64,000 nt of DNA. Origin: Chitinophagales bacterium (GTDB lineage Bacteria > Bacteroidota > Bacteroidia > Chitinophagales > UBA10324). The stretch covers positions 201,066 to 265,065 of the forward strand of contig JACDDS010000004.1 in the NCBI GenBank assembly GCA_013816805.1, read 5' to 3'. Below the pieces are notes generated by a model. The model was given only the letters and a program-made list of their open reading frames with translations. It did no database searches and had not been told where the DNA came from. Shown one piece after another: positions 10,241-20,129 of this stretch (within the stretch, counting starts at the first letter, position 1; the number at the start of each line of letters is the position of its first letter). A program made the translations under genes and the position numbers.

Positions 10241-10708
10241 ATGGAACAAAAAACAAAAATCAATGCCGAAGACGGCAAACAGGAATTAGTGATCACCAGG
10301 GAATTTGACCTGCCATTGGAGCTACTTTTTAAAGCGTATGTGGAACCAGAAATTGTGGAGCAATGGATGGGAACGAAAGTGCTGAAACTCGAAAGTAAAA
10401 AACACGGCAGTTACCAGATTGAAACATCCGATCCAAAAGGGAACGTCGCTTTCCGTGCCAATGGAGTGATCCATGAGTTTGTTCCCAACCGGAAAATCAC
10501 CCGCACATTTGAAATGGAGAATACGCCATTTGGCGTTCAGCTTGAGATTTATGAATTTGAACAACTTACTGATGACACCAGCAAACTCAGGATGCATGTT
10601 ATATATGAATCCGTTGCTCACAGAGACCAGGTGCTGCAGCTACCCTTTGCGCAAGGCATTAATTTGGCACATAACCGGATACAAGAAATCGTAAACCGCC
10701 TTCGCTAA
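10241..10708 (+). CDS. SRPBCC (AHSA1-like) domain protein
   Basis: A 155-aa START/Bet v1-like fold protein of the AHSA1 group. It opens with LVITREFDLPLELLFKAYVEPEIVEQWMG, the usual first strand and helix, and contains GVIHEFVPNRKITRTFEME and a C-terminal helix (FAQGINLAHNRIQEIVNRL). These domains form a hydrophobic pocket; the ligand is unknown. It is 6 bp downstream of the ArsR gene and surely co-transcribed. In such pairs the SRPBCC protein has been suggested to bind a small hydrophobic molecule; nothing in this sequence says which. Confidence 0.88.
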   Translation: MEQKTKINAEDGKQELVITREFDLPLELLFKAYVEPEIVEQWMGTKVLKLESKKHGSYQIETSDPKGNVAFRANGVIHEFVPNRKITRTFEMENTPFGVQLEIYEFEQLTDDTSKLRMHVIYESVAHRDQVLQLPFAQGINLAHNRIQEIVNRLR

Positions 10709-10745
10709 AGCTATTGCGGTCGGAAGGCAAATTAAATAACACACT

Positions 10746-11135
10746 ATGGAAAAGAGAAATAAAATCATCTATTGGATTGTTACTGTCTGGCTTGCATTAG
10801 GAATGCTGTCAACCGGAGCAGTACAGTTATTCAAAGGGAAAGAGGGACAAGGTGGGGTTGATATGATAACACATCTGGGCTATCCTCTTTATTTGCTAAC
10901 ATTGCTCGCTATATGGAAAATCTCCGGCGTTATAGCATTGCTTATTCCTAAATTTCCACTACTAAAAGAATGGGCCTATGCAGGCTTTTTCTTTGCCATG
11001 ACGGGAGCAATATTTTCGCATATTGCATCGGGCAATTCCGTAACTGAAATATTACCTTCAATACTACTTCTGATCCTGGCTTTGGTATTGTGGTATTTCA
11101 GACCTGCCGATAGAAAAATCATTACAATTAATTGA
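10746..11135 (+). CDS. DoxX-like small membrane protein
   Basis: A 129-aa protein with four predicted transmembrane segments (about 9-27, 45-68, 76-94 and 98-118), matching the DoxX-like family: IIYWIVTVWLALGMLSTGAVQL, then MITHLGYPLYLLTLLAIWKI and IALLIPKFPLLKEWAYAGF. The conserved LGYP and K..EWAYAGF..  elements are present. DoxX-like proteins sit in the inner membrane and are linked to redox or stress functions in some bacteria, but the activity of this group is not established. It lies 37 bp after the SRPBCC gene, so it is probably the third gene of the ArsR-controlled cassette. Confidence 0.82.
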   Translation: MEKRNKIIYWIVTVWLALGMLSTGAVQLFKGKEGQGGVDMITHLGYPLYLLTLLAIWKISGVIALLIPKFPLLKEWAYAGFFFAMTGAIFSHIASGNSVTEILPSILLLILALVLWYFRPADRKIITIN

Positions 11136-11190
11136 GTTAATAAAAATGACTTCGTAAATAAATCGATATAACAATTCACCTCTGCATAGT

Positions 11191-11772
<582 letters not shown>

Positions 11773-11792
11773 ATTTCTCAAAAAAAGATTTT

Positions 11793-12386
11793 ATGACAAA
11801 GAGTGAAATGAATCCTAAAGCAGACTGGTATTTTAATAAAGAGAAAAGGTGGCAGGAAGAAATCAGGAGATTGAGAATTATTGTTCTTGATTATAACCTT
11901 ACTGAAGATTTGAAGTGGGGTTGCCCCTGTTACTCATTGGAGAAGAAGAACATTGTTCTAATTCATGTGTTTAAAGAATACTGTGCCCTTTTGTTTTTTA
12001 AAGGAGCACTGTTACACGATACCAATAGTATTCTTATTCAACAAACGGAAAATGTGCAGGCAGCCCGGCAGATTCGTTTTACTAATGTGCGCGAAATAGT
12101 TAAAATGGAAAAAATAGTGAAAGCCTATATTCATGAAGCCATTGAAGTGGAAAGAGCAGGTTTGAAAGTACCCTTAAAAAAGACTAAAGAATTCAGCATG
12201 CCTGAAGAGTTTCAAAATAAATTAGATCAAGTTCCTGCTTTAAAAACTGCTTTTGAATCATTAACACCGGGACGGCAAAGAGGATATCTTCTTTATTTTT
12301 CCTCAGCCAAACAATCCAAAACCCGCGAGGTGAGAATTGAAAAATATGTGCAGAATATTTTTGATGGAAAGGGATTAGAGGATTAA
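11793..12386 (+). CDS. YdeI / OmpD-associated family protein
   Basis: A 197-aa cytoplasmic protein with an N-terminal DUF1801-like domain (DWYFNKEKRWQEEIRRLR, LKWGCPCYSLEKKNIVLIHVFKEYCALLFFKGA) and a C-terminal helical YdeI-type tail (FQNKLDQVPALKTAFESL, RQRGYLLYFSSAKQSKTRE, RIEKYVQNIFDGKG). A second in-frame ATG at 11808 (MNPKADWYF) is equally likely as the start. The gene follows DUF4256 after 20 bp and closes the cassette. In Bacillus YdeI has been connected with resistance to a cationic peptide; whether that holds here is unknown. Confidence 0.82.
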   Translation: MTKSEMNPKADWYFNKEKRWQEEIRRLRIIVLDYNLTEDLKWGCPCYSLEKKNIVLIHVFKEYCALLFFKGALLHDTNSILIQQTENVQAARQIRFTNVREIVKMEKIVKAYIHEAIEVERAGLKVPLKKTKEFSMPEEFQNKLDQVPALKTAFESLTPGRQRGYLLYFSSAKQSKTREVRIEKYVQNIFDGKGLED

Positions 12387-12472
12387 AACATGGATGAGAA
12401 AAGTAAATCAGTTAGTTTATAATTCCGCGCCTAAAACAGGTAAAACTAAAGATGCCATATGGAATTCTTAAA

Positions 12473-13453
12473 TTATTTAGGTACGCTGTTTTCTTCCTTT
12501 GCTTTTTTCCGGAAATACTTTCTCAATAAAAAATTGTGCTGAAGTCCTTCCAAATCTTCATTAAGCTTTTGGGAGCTGCTGTCTAAGTTCTTGATTGCAG
12601 ACTTGAGATCCAGTGCAGTCTGTTCATCATGAAGCAATACACCTGCAGGGCTATTAGTGTTGTTCAAGTCTTTTGTAGCCTCTTTCATATTCGTAACAAC
12701 ATCGGAAGCCGAAGCAGCAACTTCCTGCAATTTCGAAGTGGTAACTTTAAGGGATTTAAAAACAGTAGTATCGGTAACCAGGTTATTCGCAAGGCTATTT
12801 TTCTGATTTAGCTTGTTTCCATATTCCGTCAGAGAAGCAGTTAGTTGTGCGGCTTTTGATGAAGCTTTTTGCAAGGAAGCAATGGTAGTGTTGATGTTAG
12901 TATATAAAGCATCATCGTTGAGCAATTTACCAAGGCTTCCTTCTCCTGCATTAATTCTTTTGGTAATTGCCTTAAAATCGGTGGTGATCTCGAGCAGATT
13001 CTTATTATTTGCCTGGAAAGTATTCATCATAGAATCCGTGGTTAATGTATATTCTATGCCCAAAGTATCTCCTTCTACCACAGCATCCACGGTGGATGAA
13101 CCACCATAAATCACAATGATCTTATTACCGATCAGCCCATCTGTGCTTATTTTCACCTTGGCATCTTTACGGATATACTGTTGCGATTTCTCATCTATCT
13201 TCATTTGCACTTTTACTTGTGATTTACCATAAAAGTCCAAGTCATTCACGGTACCTATTTTCACTCCGGAGAACCAGACATTATTTCCGCGTTGCAATCC
13301 GTTTACATCATTAAAAATGGTAGTAACGGTCATCTTTTTTACAAAGCTGTTATGCAGATTCCCGATGGCAAGAATACCCGCAAGCAGGAACATAAGACCC
13401 AGAAAGATGAATAGCCCTACTATTATTGCGCGTCTGTTTGGATTGGATTTCAT
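12473..13453 (-). CDS. mlaD: MlaD-family (MCE domain) lipid transport protein
   Basis: The substrate-binding component of an Mla-type phospholipid ABC transporter. One N-terminal membrane anchor (about 9-29, AIIVGLFIFLGLMFLLAGILAIG) is followed by an MCE domain (about 40-115) with the typical FNDVNGLQRGNNVWFSGVKIG and VKISTDGLIGNKIIVIYGGS, then a long helical/coiled-coil region. This architecture places it in the inner membrane with the MCE ring in the periplasm. It is the last of three tightly spaced genes, starting 5 bp after the ATPase gene. At 326 aa it is longer than proteobacterial MlaD, as is usual for Bacteroidota. Confidence 0.9.
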   Translation of the reverse strand: MKSNPNRRAIIVGLFIFLGLMFLLAGILAIGNLHNSFVKKMTVTTIFNDVNGLQRGNNVWFSGVKIGTVNDLDFYGKSQVKVQMKIDEKSQQYIRKDAKVKISTDGLIGNKIIVIYGGSSTVDAVVEGDTLGIEYTLTTDSMMNTFQANNKNLLEITTDFKAITKRINAGEGSLGKLLNDDALYTNINTTIASLQKASSKAAQLTASLTEYGNKLNQKNSLANNLVTDTTVFKSLKVTTSKLQEVAASASDVVTNMKEATKDLNNTNSPAGVLLHDEQTALDLKSAIKNLDSSSQKLNEDLEGLQHNFLLRKYFRKKAKEENSVPK

Positions 13454-13458
13454 TTTTA

Positions 13459-14232
13459 TTATTGTATAAAATTGTAGTCAAAAAAACTTTTTACCCTTTC
13501 CTCCTGGGTATCAAATACCTCTTCAAAGCTTCCCTGCCTTAAAAATTTTCCGTCTAGCAGCATGGCAAGACGATCGCCCGTAACTTTAGCACAGGTAAGA
13601 TCATGGGTGATAATAATAGAACTGGTGTGGTATCTTTCTTTTACCTCATTGATTAATTCATTGATTTCTATACAGGTGATTGGATCTAAACCTGCTGTAG
13701 GCTCATCATAGAGCATAATCTCGGGCCGCAGGATGAGTGTTCGGGCGACACCTATTCTTTTTCGCTGGCCGCCGGATAGCTCTGAAGGCATCTGGTTAAT
13801 GGTCTGCTCAAGCCCGACCGCTTCCAGCACTTCCTCCACTGCATCGCTGATCTCTTTACCGGTTAGATTTTTTTGGTTCCTAACCAATGGAAATTCCAAA
13901 TTTTCACGAACATTCATACTGTCGTATAATGCACTGCTCTGAAACGAAAAGCCAATTTTCATCCGGAGTTCCCGCAGTTCTTTGCCATCCAGCAGATCTA
14001 CCTGGCTGCCAAGAACATTTACCATGCCTTCATCAGGTTTCAGTAACCCTGAGATAATTTTTATAAGAACTGATTTTCCGCTTCCGGAACGCCCGAGCAC
14101 TACTACGTTTTCGCGCTTAAAAACATCAAGATCAATACCGCGAAGCACCTGCAGATCCCCAAAAGACTTATACAAGCCCCTGATGGAGATTACTGCCTGT
14201 TCATTATTTATATCTGGCTGACCGTTCTCCAT
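13459..14232 (-). CDS. mlaF: Mla-type ABC transporter ATP-binding protein
   Basis: Energises lipid movement through the MlaE permease. Walker A is GRSGSGKS (47-54), the signature is ELSGGQRKRIGVARTL, Walker B is IMLYDEPTAGLDP, and the H-loop lies in IIITHDL. The frame can be extended to 14292, but that would overlap the permease gene by 53 bp; ATG 14232 (MENGQPDINNEQ) gives a normal 257-aa protein with 7 bp between the genes, so it is chosen. The variant loop GKELRELRMKIGFSFQSSALYDSM is typical of the MlaF/Mkl subgroup. Confidence 0.93.
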   Translation of the reverse strand: MENGQPDINNEQAVISIRGLYKSFGDLQVLRGIDLDVFKRENVVVLGRSGSGKSVLIKIISGLLKPDEGMVNVLGSQVDLLDGKELRELRMKIGFSFQSSALYDSMNVRENLEFPLVRNQKNLTGKEISDAVEEVLEAVGLEQTINQMPSELSGGQRKRIGVARTLILRPEIMLYDEPTAGLDPITCIEINELINEVKERYHTSSIIITHDLTCAKVTGDRLAMLLDGKFLRQGSFEEVFDTQEERVKSFFDYNFIQ

Positions 14233-14239
14233 AATTAAA

Positions 14240-15007
14240 TTAAAAATAGCGAATCCAGTTAGTGAGCTGTACGATAATAATTTCCTCCACAAAGATCAGG
14301 AACATAGAAAGTACGACTGCTGCATTGGCCGCCCTCCCCACTCCTTGTGTTCCCTGAGATGCATTGAAGCCTTTATAACAGCCCACTATTCCAATTGTAA
14401 ATCCATAGGCAAAAGCCTTAAAGACAGATGAAAAAACATCGAGAAAAGTGATCTGTGCAAACGCCTCTTCAAAGAAAGTGATAAAGCTGGTTAGTTCATG
14501 TGAGTGAACATCGAGATAGGCTCCCATCAAACCCACAAAGGCGCAATACATCATTAAAATAGGTACTGTAATAGTGGTGGCTAAAACTCGGGTAACCACC
14601 AGGAATTTAAAGGGATTAACAGCAGAAACTTCCATAGCGTCTATCTGCTCCGTCACCTTCATGGAACCCAGCTCTGCTCCTATATTTGATCCTACCTTGC
14701 CTGCACAAATAAGCGCCGTTACCAATGGTGCAAGCGCTCTCACGAGTGCGATCGCTATCAATGAAGGCAGCCATGAGGATGCCCCGAAGGCAGCTAACGA
14801 AGGACGGGACTGTTTGGTAAAAACTATACCGGTCACAAAACCAGTAAGCGTTATGAGCGGTAACGATCTAAAACCAACTTCCAGGCATTGCTTTATTACT
14901 TCCCTCCATTCAAATGGAGCTTGAAAAGATTCTTTTATAAAACGGGTTATAAATTTATACCCGCTATAAACATCAATAAAAAGCTGATCCAGTTTTTTTG
15001 TAAACAA
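14240..15007 (-). CDS. mlaE: MlaE-family ABC transporter permease
   Basis: The inner-membrane permease of the Mla-type system, 255 aa, with about five membrane spans. Family signatures are PLITLTGFVTGIVFTKQ, the glycine-rich loop VTALICAGKVGSNIGAELGSM, KVTEQIDAMEVSAVNPFKFLVVTRV, and GCYKGFNASQGTQGVGRAAN near the end. First gene of an mlaE-mlaF-mlaD operon reading leftward. Expected role: maintaining outer-membrane lipid asymmetry or phospholipid exchange between the membranes; no MlaB or MlaC homologue is adjacent. Confidence 0.92.
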   Translation of the reverse strand: MFTKKLDQLFIDVYSGYKFITRFIKESFQAPFEWREVIKQCLEVGFRSLPLITLTGFVTGIVFTKQSRPSLAAFGASSWLPSLIAIALVRALAPLVTALICAGKVGSNIGAELGSMKVTEQIDAMEVSAVNPFKFLVVTRVLATTITVPILMMYCAFVGLMGAYLDVHSHELTSFITFFEEAFAQITFLDVFSSVFKAFAYGFTIGIVGCYKGFNASQGTQGVGRAANAAVVLSMFLIFVEEIIIVQLTNWIRYF

Positions 15008-15579
15008 ATGGGTCTATTTTAAAATTTTACTGGCTTATCTACAAAAAGAAAGATAATGGATTATGAATTAAATAGGAGCGCATAAATACCACAATTTTTA
15101 CAAACATTATATCCTTGAGGTATTAACTATTTGCAACCACTGGCGATTAGAATATCAATGTTAAGTGGAATCGGCAGCAATCTGAAAGCAAAGCCACATC
15201 CTGTGATTTTAGCGCCTCCTGAAAATTATCGAGCTAAAATTTTACTAATAAGACTACCAGTTTTCAGGCGAATCAAATAAACTTCTTTTAGCAAAAAATA
15301 TTTCTAAAAATAACAGGAATAGTTACCGGGATTCTTATATTAATATATTGCATTCAGACCTGTTAACTTAAGGAATTATAAGCTGCTTTTAAAATTCCTG
15401 GGTTCTCGTTTAAAACTTTTTTTCACTCAATTCAATAGAGTTATTCTTTCTCTTTATTTTCGCCGCGTGAAAAAAGACAGTTTCAATACTAACCAATACG
15501 TGATCAGGAGTATATAATACTGATAAGAAAGACACCATAAATATTTAATTATTAGCTCAAAAGTTAAATAATACTGCAC
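15008..15579. other. 572-bp divergent intergenic region, no gene recognised
   Basis: This separates mlaE (leftward) from the porin gene (rightward). No coding remnant was recognised. It holds weak inverted repeats (AGGAATT at about 15372 paired with AATTCCT about 15 bp on; an imperfect CGCCTcctGAAAA / TTTTCAGGCG pair around 15210-15270) and no exact TTTG/TAnnTTTG promoter. It presumably holds the promoters for both neighbours. Confidence 0.45.
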
Positions 15580-16971
15580 ATGAAAAAGCTTTTACCTATT
15601 TCGGGATACCATTTATGGGTTCTATTATTGTTTGCTTTGTTGGTTTTAAACAGTGCGATAGATGTCAGTGCCCAAACCGTGACAATATCCGGCCTGTTCC
15701 GGCCTCGTTTGGAAGTGCAGTATGGATATAAAGTTCCTCCGGATACTTCCAGCACACCACAGTTTCTATTATCACAGCGTACCCGCCTGATGGCAGCCTA
15801 TAACAGCAATCGCTTCAATGCCTTTATCAGCATTCAGGATGCCCGCATCTGGGGTGATGAGGTACAGGCAAGCGATGTGCCTTCGCTTGGCTTACACGAG
15901 GCCTGGATACAATACAACTTTTCAAACAAGATAGGCTTACGGGCAGGCCGCCAGGAATTAAAATATGATAATAAGCGGTTGCTTACGGATGGCGATTGGC
16001 CTCAGCAAGGGCGTGCTCATGATGCAATGGTTTTAAAATTAAACCTTGATCAGGGATGGAGAGTGGATGCTGCTGCATCCTATAACCAGCAGGCACAAAC
16101 TTTTTTTGGTGATTACTACGGACTGAGCAATTACAAAACACTTGATTTTTTATGGGCTAATAAATCCAAAACAGACACAAATTATACGTACAGTATCTCA
16201 GGAATAATCCTGGGAGATGGTTACCAATCACCCGATACCAGCGGTATTGTGATGCGCTACACTTACGGCATAAATTCCAGCCTCGACTACCACAGGTGGG
16301 GCGTTAATTTAGAGGGATACGGACAGAGCGGGAAAACGCGGACATTCAATCAAAGCGGAAATATTGTTCCCAGCTCTTTTCAAAAAATATCGGCGTACAT
16401 GTTCTCTGTAAATCCGTGGATACAGGCAACAAAAAACCTGCAGGTTGGAGCAGGGATTGATTATTTGTCAGGCAGCAATTCAGTTGATACAGCAAATGCC
16501 ATTGACCCGAATATTATCTATCCCAACCTTGATGGAACTACCCATACTTTTAACCCCGCATTTGGTGCAGGGGATAAATTTTATGGCAAGATTGATATCT
16601 TCGTAAATATTCCAACTGATACGCGTAATGGTGGGTTAATTGATGCCTATCTGAATTTAAAGTACACTTACGATAACTGGAATTTCGGAGCTGCGTATCA
16701 TTATTTTGCCTTGCAGAACAAGGTGGTTGATGTAGAGAACCCCGGCAAAGGTTTAGGTAAGACTCTGGGCAGCGAATTAGATTTTGCAGCCATAAAAGAC
16801 ATTACCAAAGAGATCAATTTAAATACGGGTTTAGCGCTTTATTTTCCAACACGCTCCATGGAATTTGTAAAGGCAAGCGGCTTCTCACAGATTGGCGGAC
16901 CTAAGGTTACTGCTGCATACTTTTACCTGATGGTCACGTTCAGGCCGGTTTTTTTCAGCAATGCCAAATAA
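15580..16971 (+). CDS. Alginate-export-like outer-membrane porin
   Basis: A 463-aa protein with a long signal peptide ending VSAQTVTIS, followed by beta-barrel strands of the alginate-export / OprB-like type: ISGLFRPRLEVQYGYK, FLLSQRTRLMAAYNSNRFNAF, SIQDARIWGDE, LHEAWIQYNFSNKIGLRAGRQEL, YDNKRLLTDGDWPQQGRAHDA. The conserved R.R and GRQEL...D.R.....DW..  pattern supports the family. It ends with a strand in aromatic residues plus a short tail (VTFRPVFFSNAK). Predicted to sit in the outer membrane as a channel; the substrate need not be alginate. It stands alone, with neighbouring genes unrelated. Confidence 0.8.
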   Translation: MKKLLPISGYHLWVLLLFALLVLNSAIDVSAQTVTISGLFRPRLEVQYGYKVPPDTSSTPQFLLSQRTRLMAAYNSNRFNAFISIQDARIWGDEVQASDVPSLGLHEAWIQYNFSNKIGLRAGRQELKYDNKRLLTDGDWPQQGRAHDAMVLKLNLDQGWRVDAAASYNQQAQTFFGDYYGLSNYKTLDFLWANKSKTDTNYTYSISGIILGDGYQSPDTSGIVMRYTYGINSSLDYHRWGVNLEGYGQSGKTRTFNQSGNIVPSSFQKISAYMFSVNPWIQATKNLQVGAGIDYLSGSNSVDTANAIDPNIIYPNLDGTTHTFNPAFGAGDKFYGKIDIFVNIPTDTRNGGLIDAYLNLKYTYDNWNFGAAYHYFALQNKVVDVENPGKGLGKTLGSELDFAAIKDITKEINLNTGLALYFPTRSMEFVKASGFSQIGGPKVTAAYFYLMVTFRPVFFSNAK

Positions 16972-17053
16972 AAAATCTTTGGTGTAGCCGGAAGAAATTT
17001 CTTTTGTTATCGTTTTCAGATAGATTAATTTGCGCGCCATATAAACCTATTGA

Positions 17054-17941
17054 ATGAAAAAAAAAGGTACTCTATCGGATAAACTGAAAAATTATTCACT
17101 GTTGGCCGGTTCGGTCATGGCTTCATCCCTCGCGGCACAGGCGCAGGTAATTTATACAGATATAAGCCCTGATAAGGTATTAGGCGGATCAGTACCTTCC
17201 TCTTTTCCTGATGTGCAGATAGATTCGCTGGATTTAAATAATGATGGTGTAACTGATTTCAAAATCATCCTTAAATTCTATGGTATTGATGACTCCATTC
17301 CAGGATATAATTTCCGTGAGCATATGGAAGGTGTTGAATTAGGCAATTCTGTCGGCTCTTATGAGGCTGGGGGTTATGCTGCTATTGCGCTTCAATTTAA
17401 ATCCGGAGACAGCATTCCTCAAAATCTATTTGCTCCTTTTTTTCACTCGGTTAATTTTGCTTTTCAATCGGGATCATCTACGGTGCCTTTTTGGAAAAAT
17501 GAAAAAGATACGTATATAGGATTAAAATTAACAATAGGTGCAGATGTTCATTACGGCTGGCTTCGCCTCGATGCAAATACTGATTCACTCATTCCAGGTA
17601 TTACATTAAAAGATTTTGCGTACCAGGAAACTTCTAATGTAAAGATAGCCGCAGGTGAAGGCCTGGTTAATGGAGTTTCTTCTCTACAAAACCAAAATTC
17701 TTCGATTATTTTTCCGAATCCCTCTAACGGGCAATGCACTGTGCGACTTGGGCATATTATAAATGGACTTATGCATGCATCGGTAACAGATCAGTTAGGC
17801 AGAATAGTATATGAAAATAACTTTACTGGGGATGTAAATGAACTTCATTTAGACTTATCCGATCTTATACCCGGAAACTATTTTATCAGCATAAAATCAG
17901 CATCCGTTGCATTTACTCAGAACTGGATTAAGAGTTTATAG
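17054..17941 (+). CDS. Secreted protein with T9SS sorting domain
   Basis: A 295-aa protein with signal peptide (about 1-31, ending SLAAQAQVIY), a middle domain of about 170 residues containing DSLDLNNDGVTDFKI, an FG-GAP or dockerin-like Asp-rich loop, and HYGWLRLDANTDS, and a type A T9SS domain from about residue 220 (IIFPNPSNGQCTVRL ... LIPGNYFISIKS). The middle domain resembles the hypothetical secreted proteins common in this phylum whose activity is unknown. No neighbour gives a clue, although an arylsulfotransferase-family gene follows 67 bp downstream. Confidence 0.8.
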   Translation: MKKKGTLSDKLKNYSLLAGSVMASSLAAQAQVIYTDISPDKVLGGSVPSSFPDVQIDSLDLNNDGVTDFKIILKFYGIDDSIPGYNFREHMEGVELGNSVGSYEAGGYAAIALQFKSGDSIPQNLFAPFFHSVNFAFQSGSSTVPFWKNEKDTYIGLKLTIGADVHYGWLRLDANTDSLIPGITLKDFAYQETSNVKIAAGEGLVNGVSSLQNQNSSIIFPNPSNGQCTVRLGHIINGLMHASVTDQLGRIVYENNFTGDVNELHLDLSDLIPGNYFISIKSASVAFTQNWIKSL

Positions 17942-18008
17942 CTATCAGCATTTATATACTATTCCAAATCTACCTTAATTTAATATTCATCACCGGAATT
18001 AAACTACC

Positions 18009-19886
18009 ATGAAAAAAACTATTCTCCTGATTACACTTGCCTGCTGCTGTTTTTTATTACAAAAGGCCTCGGCCCAATTCGAATATGTTTATCCAAAAAA
18101 TCACAGCACCAACGAATTTCCAAATACGCATCTTATCCTTAGAAATGGCGAAGCTATAGATGCACAATCCGTTACCGATGATAAGGTTGAATTAACGGGT
18201 TCTAAAAGTGGTAAAGTTTCTGCGAAGGCGGTGCTTTCTACAGATGGAAAAACGGTATGCATCACTCCTGCTGCTGCCTTTGCTTATACTGAAACAGTTA
18301 GTGTAAAGGTGAATTATGGATTAAGGACTGTATCTGGTAAAATTATAAAAGGAACATCCTTTGATTTTTCTATCCGGCGTGAAATGACCGATCAGGAAAA
18401 AAATCAATTGCAGGAATACCTCGATACGCATGACGATGACGGTAATTTAATTAATGACCCGAATCAGCAATCAACATATGTTCCTGCTCCACAAGTTTCG
18501 GCGAGGAGCACTGCCCTACCCTTCATACTGATCTTTACCAATAATAATCCTGCACCAGGCAGAATTTTTTTCAACAGGAACAGCGGCACTACACCGCAGA
18601 CTTCTGCTGAGATCGGATACGGAATCATGGAATCCAATGGCGATTCCGTCTTTAATCAGACTTCATCGGGTGATGGAATCAATTTCCATGTAAATTATAA
18701 CGGGTATCTCACTGCTCTGAGGCAAATAAATGGAATTGATACCGGAATTATCGTATTGGATTCCAGCTACAATGAGCTTGAGGAAGTTCATTGTGCAAAC
18801 GGACTGGAACCCAGCCAGCACGAACAACTTTTTTTTCCTGACGGTACTAAATGGTTTTCTATCTATGACTGGGTTTCTATGAACTTAAGTGGAAATGGTG
18901 GCGGTGATGCAACCCCGGTAAATATCTGCTGGATACAGGAATTGGATGCTAATGGCAATGTGATATTCATCTGGCGATCGGATCAGTATTTTACGGTGAC
19001 GGATGCTGCCCCTGATATTCTTTTAACGATCAATGCGACTACCTATGATCCCTGGCACTTAAATTCTATGTACCTCGATAATGATGGAAATATGATCGCT
19101 TCATTCCGGAATATGGATCGCGTTGTAAAGATCAATACTACGAATGGAACAATCATGTGGCAATGGGGCGGACTAGGTTCCACCTTTAATGAGTTTGTGA
19201 CGACCAACGATCCCAATGGTGGCTTCAGTCATGAGCATCACGTTCATAGAATTGAAAATGGCCATATCTTAATGTTTGATAATGGAAATCTTCAGGACCC
19301 AGTAAATAACCTTAACAATAAATCTCAGCCAAAAGAATATATTCTGGATGAAGTAAACCACACTGCAAATTGTGTGTGGTATTACACTCACCCGCAGGTA
19401 AATGGCTTTAACATGTTTACAAAAAACCAGGGCAGCGCCATTCGTCTTCCAAATGGAAATACCATCATTGGATATGGGCTACCAAATAAGCAGGGTCTGC
19501 CAAATGGTGCGGAGATAGATGTAAATAAAAATATTGTTTGGGAGTTCCGTTTCAAAGATTCAACCCAGTATAGCTATCGTGTTTATAAGACAGAATGGAA
19601 TCCTGTTACCGGTATTGCAAATATTAAGAAAGGAGTACAAAATTTAGAGGTGTTTCCTAATCCGAACAATGGAATGGTGCAAATAAAGACAGAAATCCCC
19701 AGCGCAAGTAATATCACTTATACCGTACTAAATACCTTAGGCCAGGTAGTCTTTACCAGAACTGAAAATTATCATTTTCAATCCTCCCCTGCCACCTTAG
19801 ATCTTACCGGTCTTCGTAAAGGTTTTTATATTCTGAAGGTTTCGGCAGGTGATGTAAAAATGGCGGGGAATGTGATGATTCAATAG
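18009..19886 (+). CDS. Arylsulfotransferase (ASST) family protein with T9SS sorting domain
   Basis: A 625-aa protein. It has a signal peptide (ending KASAQFEYV), an N-terminal Ig-like domain with FEYVYPKNHSTNEFPNTHL and the SKSGKVSAK motif, and a six-bladed propeller of the arylsulfotransferase type with GYLTALRQINGIDTGIIVLD, HEQLFFPDGTKWF, WQWGGLGSTFNE, FSHEHHVHRIENGHILMFDNGN and WNPVTGI. A T9SS domain starts at about 545 (LEVFPNPNNGMVQIKT). Classical ASST moves sulfate from a phenolic sulfate ester to another phenol through a histidine intermediate; whether these divergent, secreted versions keep that activity is uncertain. First of three paralogues in 14 kb. Confidence 0.8.
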   Translation: MKKTILLITLACCCFLLQKASAQFEYVYPKNHSTNEFPNTHLILRNGEAIDAQSVTDDKVELTGSKSGKVSAKAVLSTDGKTVCITPAAAFAYTETVSVKVNYGLRTVSGKIIKGTSFDFSIRREMTDQEKNQLQEYLDTHDDDGNLINDPNQQSTYVPAPQVSARSTALPFILIFTNNNPAPGRIFFNRNSGTTPQTSAEIGYGIMESNGDSVFNQTSSGDGINFHVNYNGYLTALRQINGIDTGIIVLDSSYNELEEVHCANGLEPSQHEQLFFPDGTKWFSIYDWVSMNLSGNGGGDATPVNICWIQELDANGNVIFIWRSDQYFTVTDAAPDILLTINATTYDPWHLNSMYLDNDGNMIASFRNMDRVVKINTTNGTIMWQWGGLGSTFNEFVTTNDPNGGFSHEHHVHRIENGHILMFDNGNLQDPVNNLNNKSQPKEYILDEVNHTANCVWYYTHPQVNGFNMFTKNQGSAIRLPNGNTIIGYGLPNKQGLPNGAEIDVNKNIVWEFRFKDSTQYSYRVYKTEWNPVTGIANIKKGVQNLEVFPNPNNGMVQIKTEIPSASNITYTVLNTLGQVVFTRTENYHFQSSPATLDLTGLRKGFYILKVSAGDVKMAGNVMIQ

Positions 19887-19907
19887 ACATATTTCTTAAC
19901 AAATAAT

Positions 19908-19950
19908 AATCCCTGCTTACAGCCGTAAAACACTGTTTCAGGGATTTTAT
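19908..19950 (+). terminator. Possible terminator after the first arylsulfotransferase gene
   Basis: An 8-bp inverted repeat, AATCCCTG (19908-19915) and CAGGGATT (19939-19946), is followed by TTATATTTT. The loop is long (23 nt), so the call is tentative. It lies 22 bp after the stop codon. Confidence 0.4.
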
Positions 19951-20129
19951 ATTTTAGGGATTGTGTTCCTAAGACATCCAAGCATTTTTATCTGAATCTG
20001 AATTGTTGGATATTTTAAAGCTCAATTACTATAGTTTATAATCTTGGCGGAACATTTTATATATCTTATTTGCAGCCTCTTGGGTAAAGCATGAAATGTT
20101 ATGAACCAATTTTTATTCCTGCAAATCTC

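Noticed and set aside
13459..14292. Longer start (14292) of the mlaF frame
   Set aside because: It would overlap mlaE by 53 bp; the ATPase family begins near ATG 14232.
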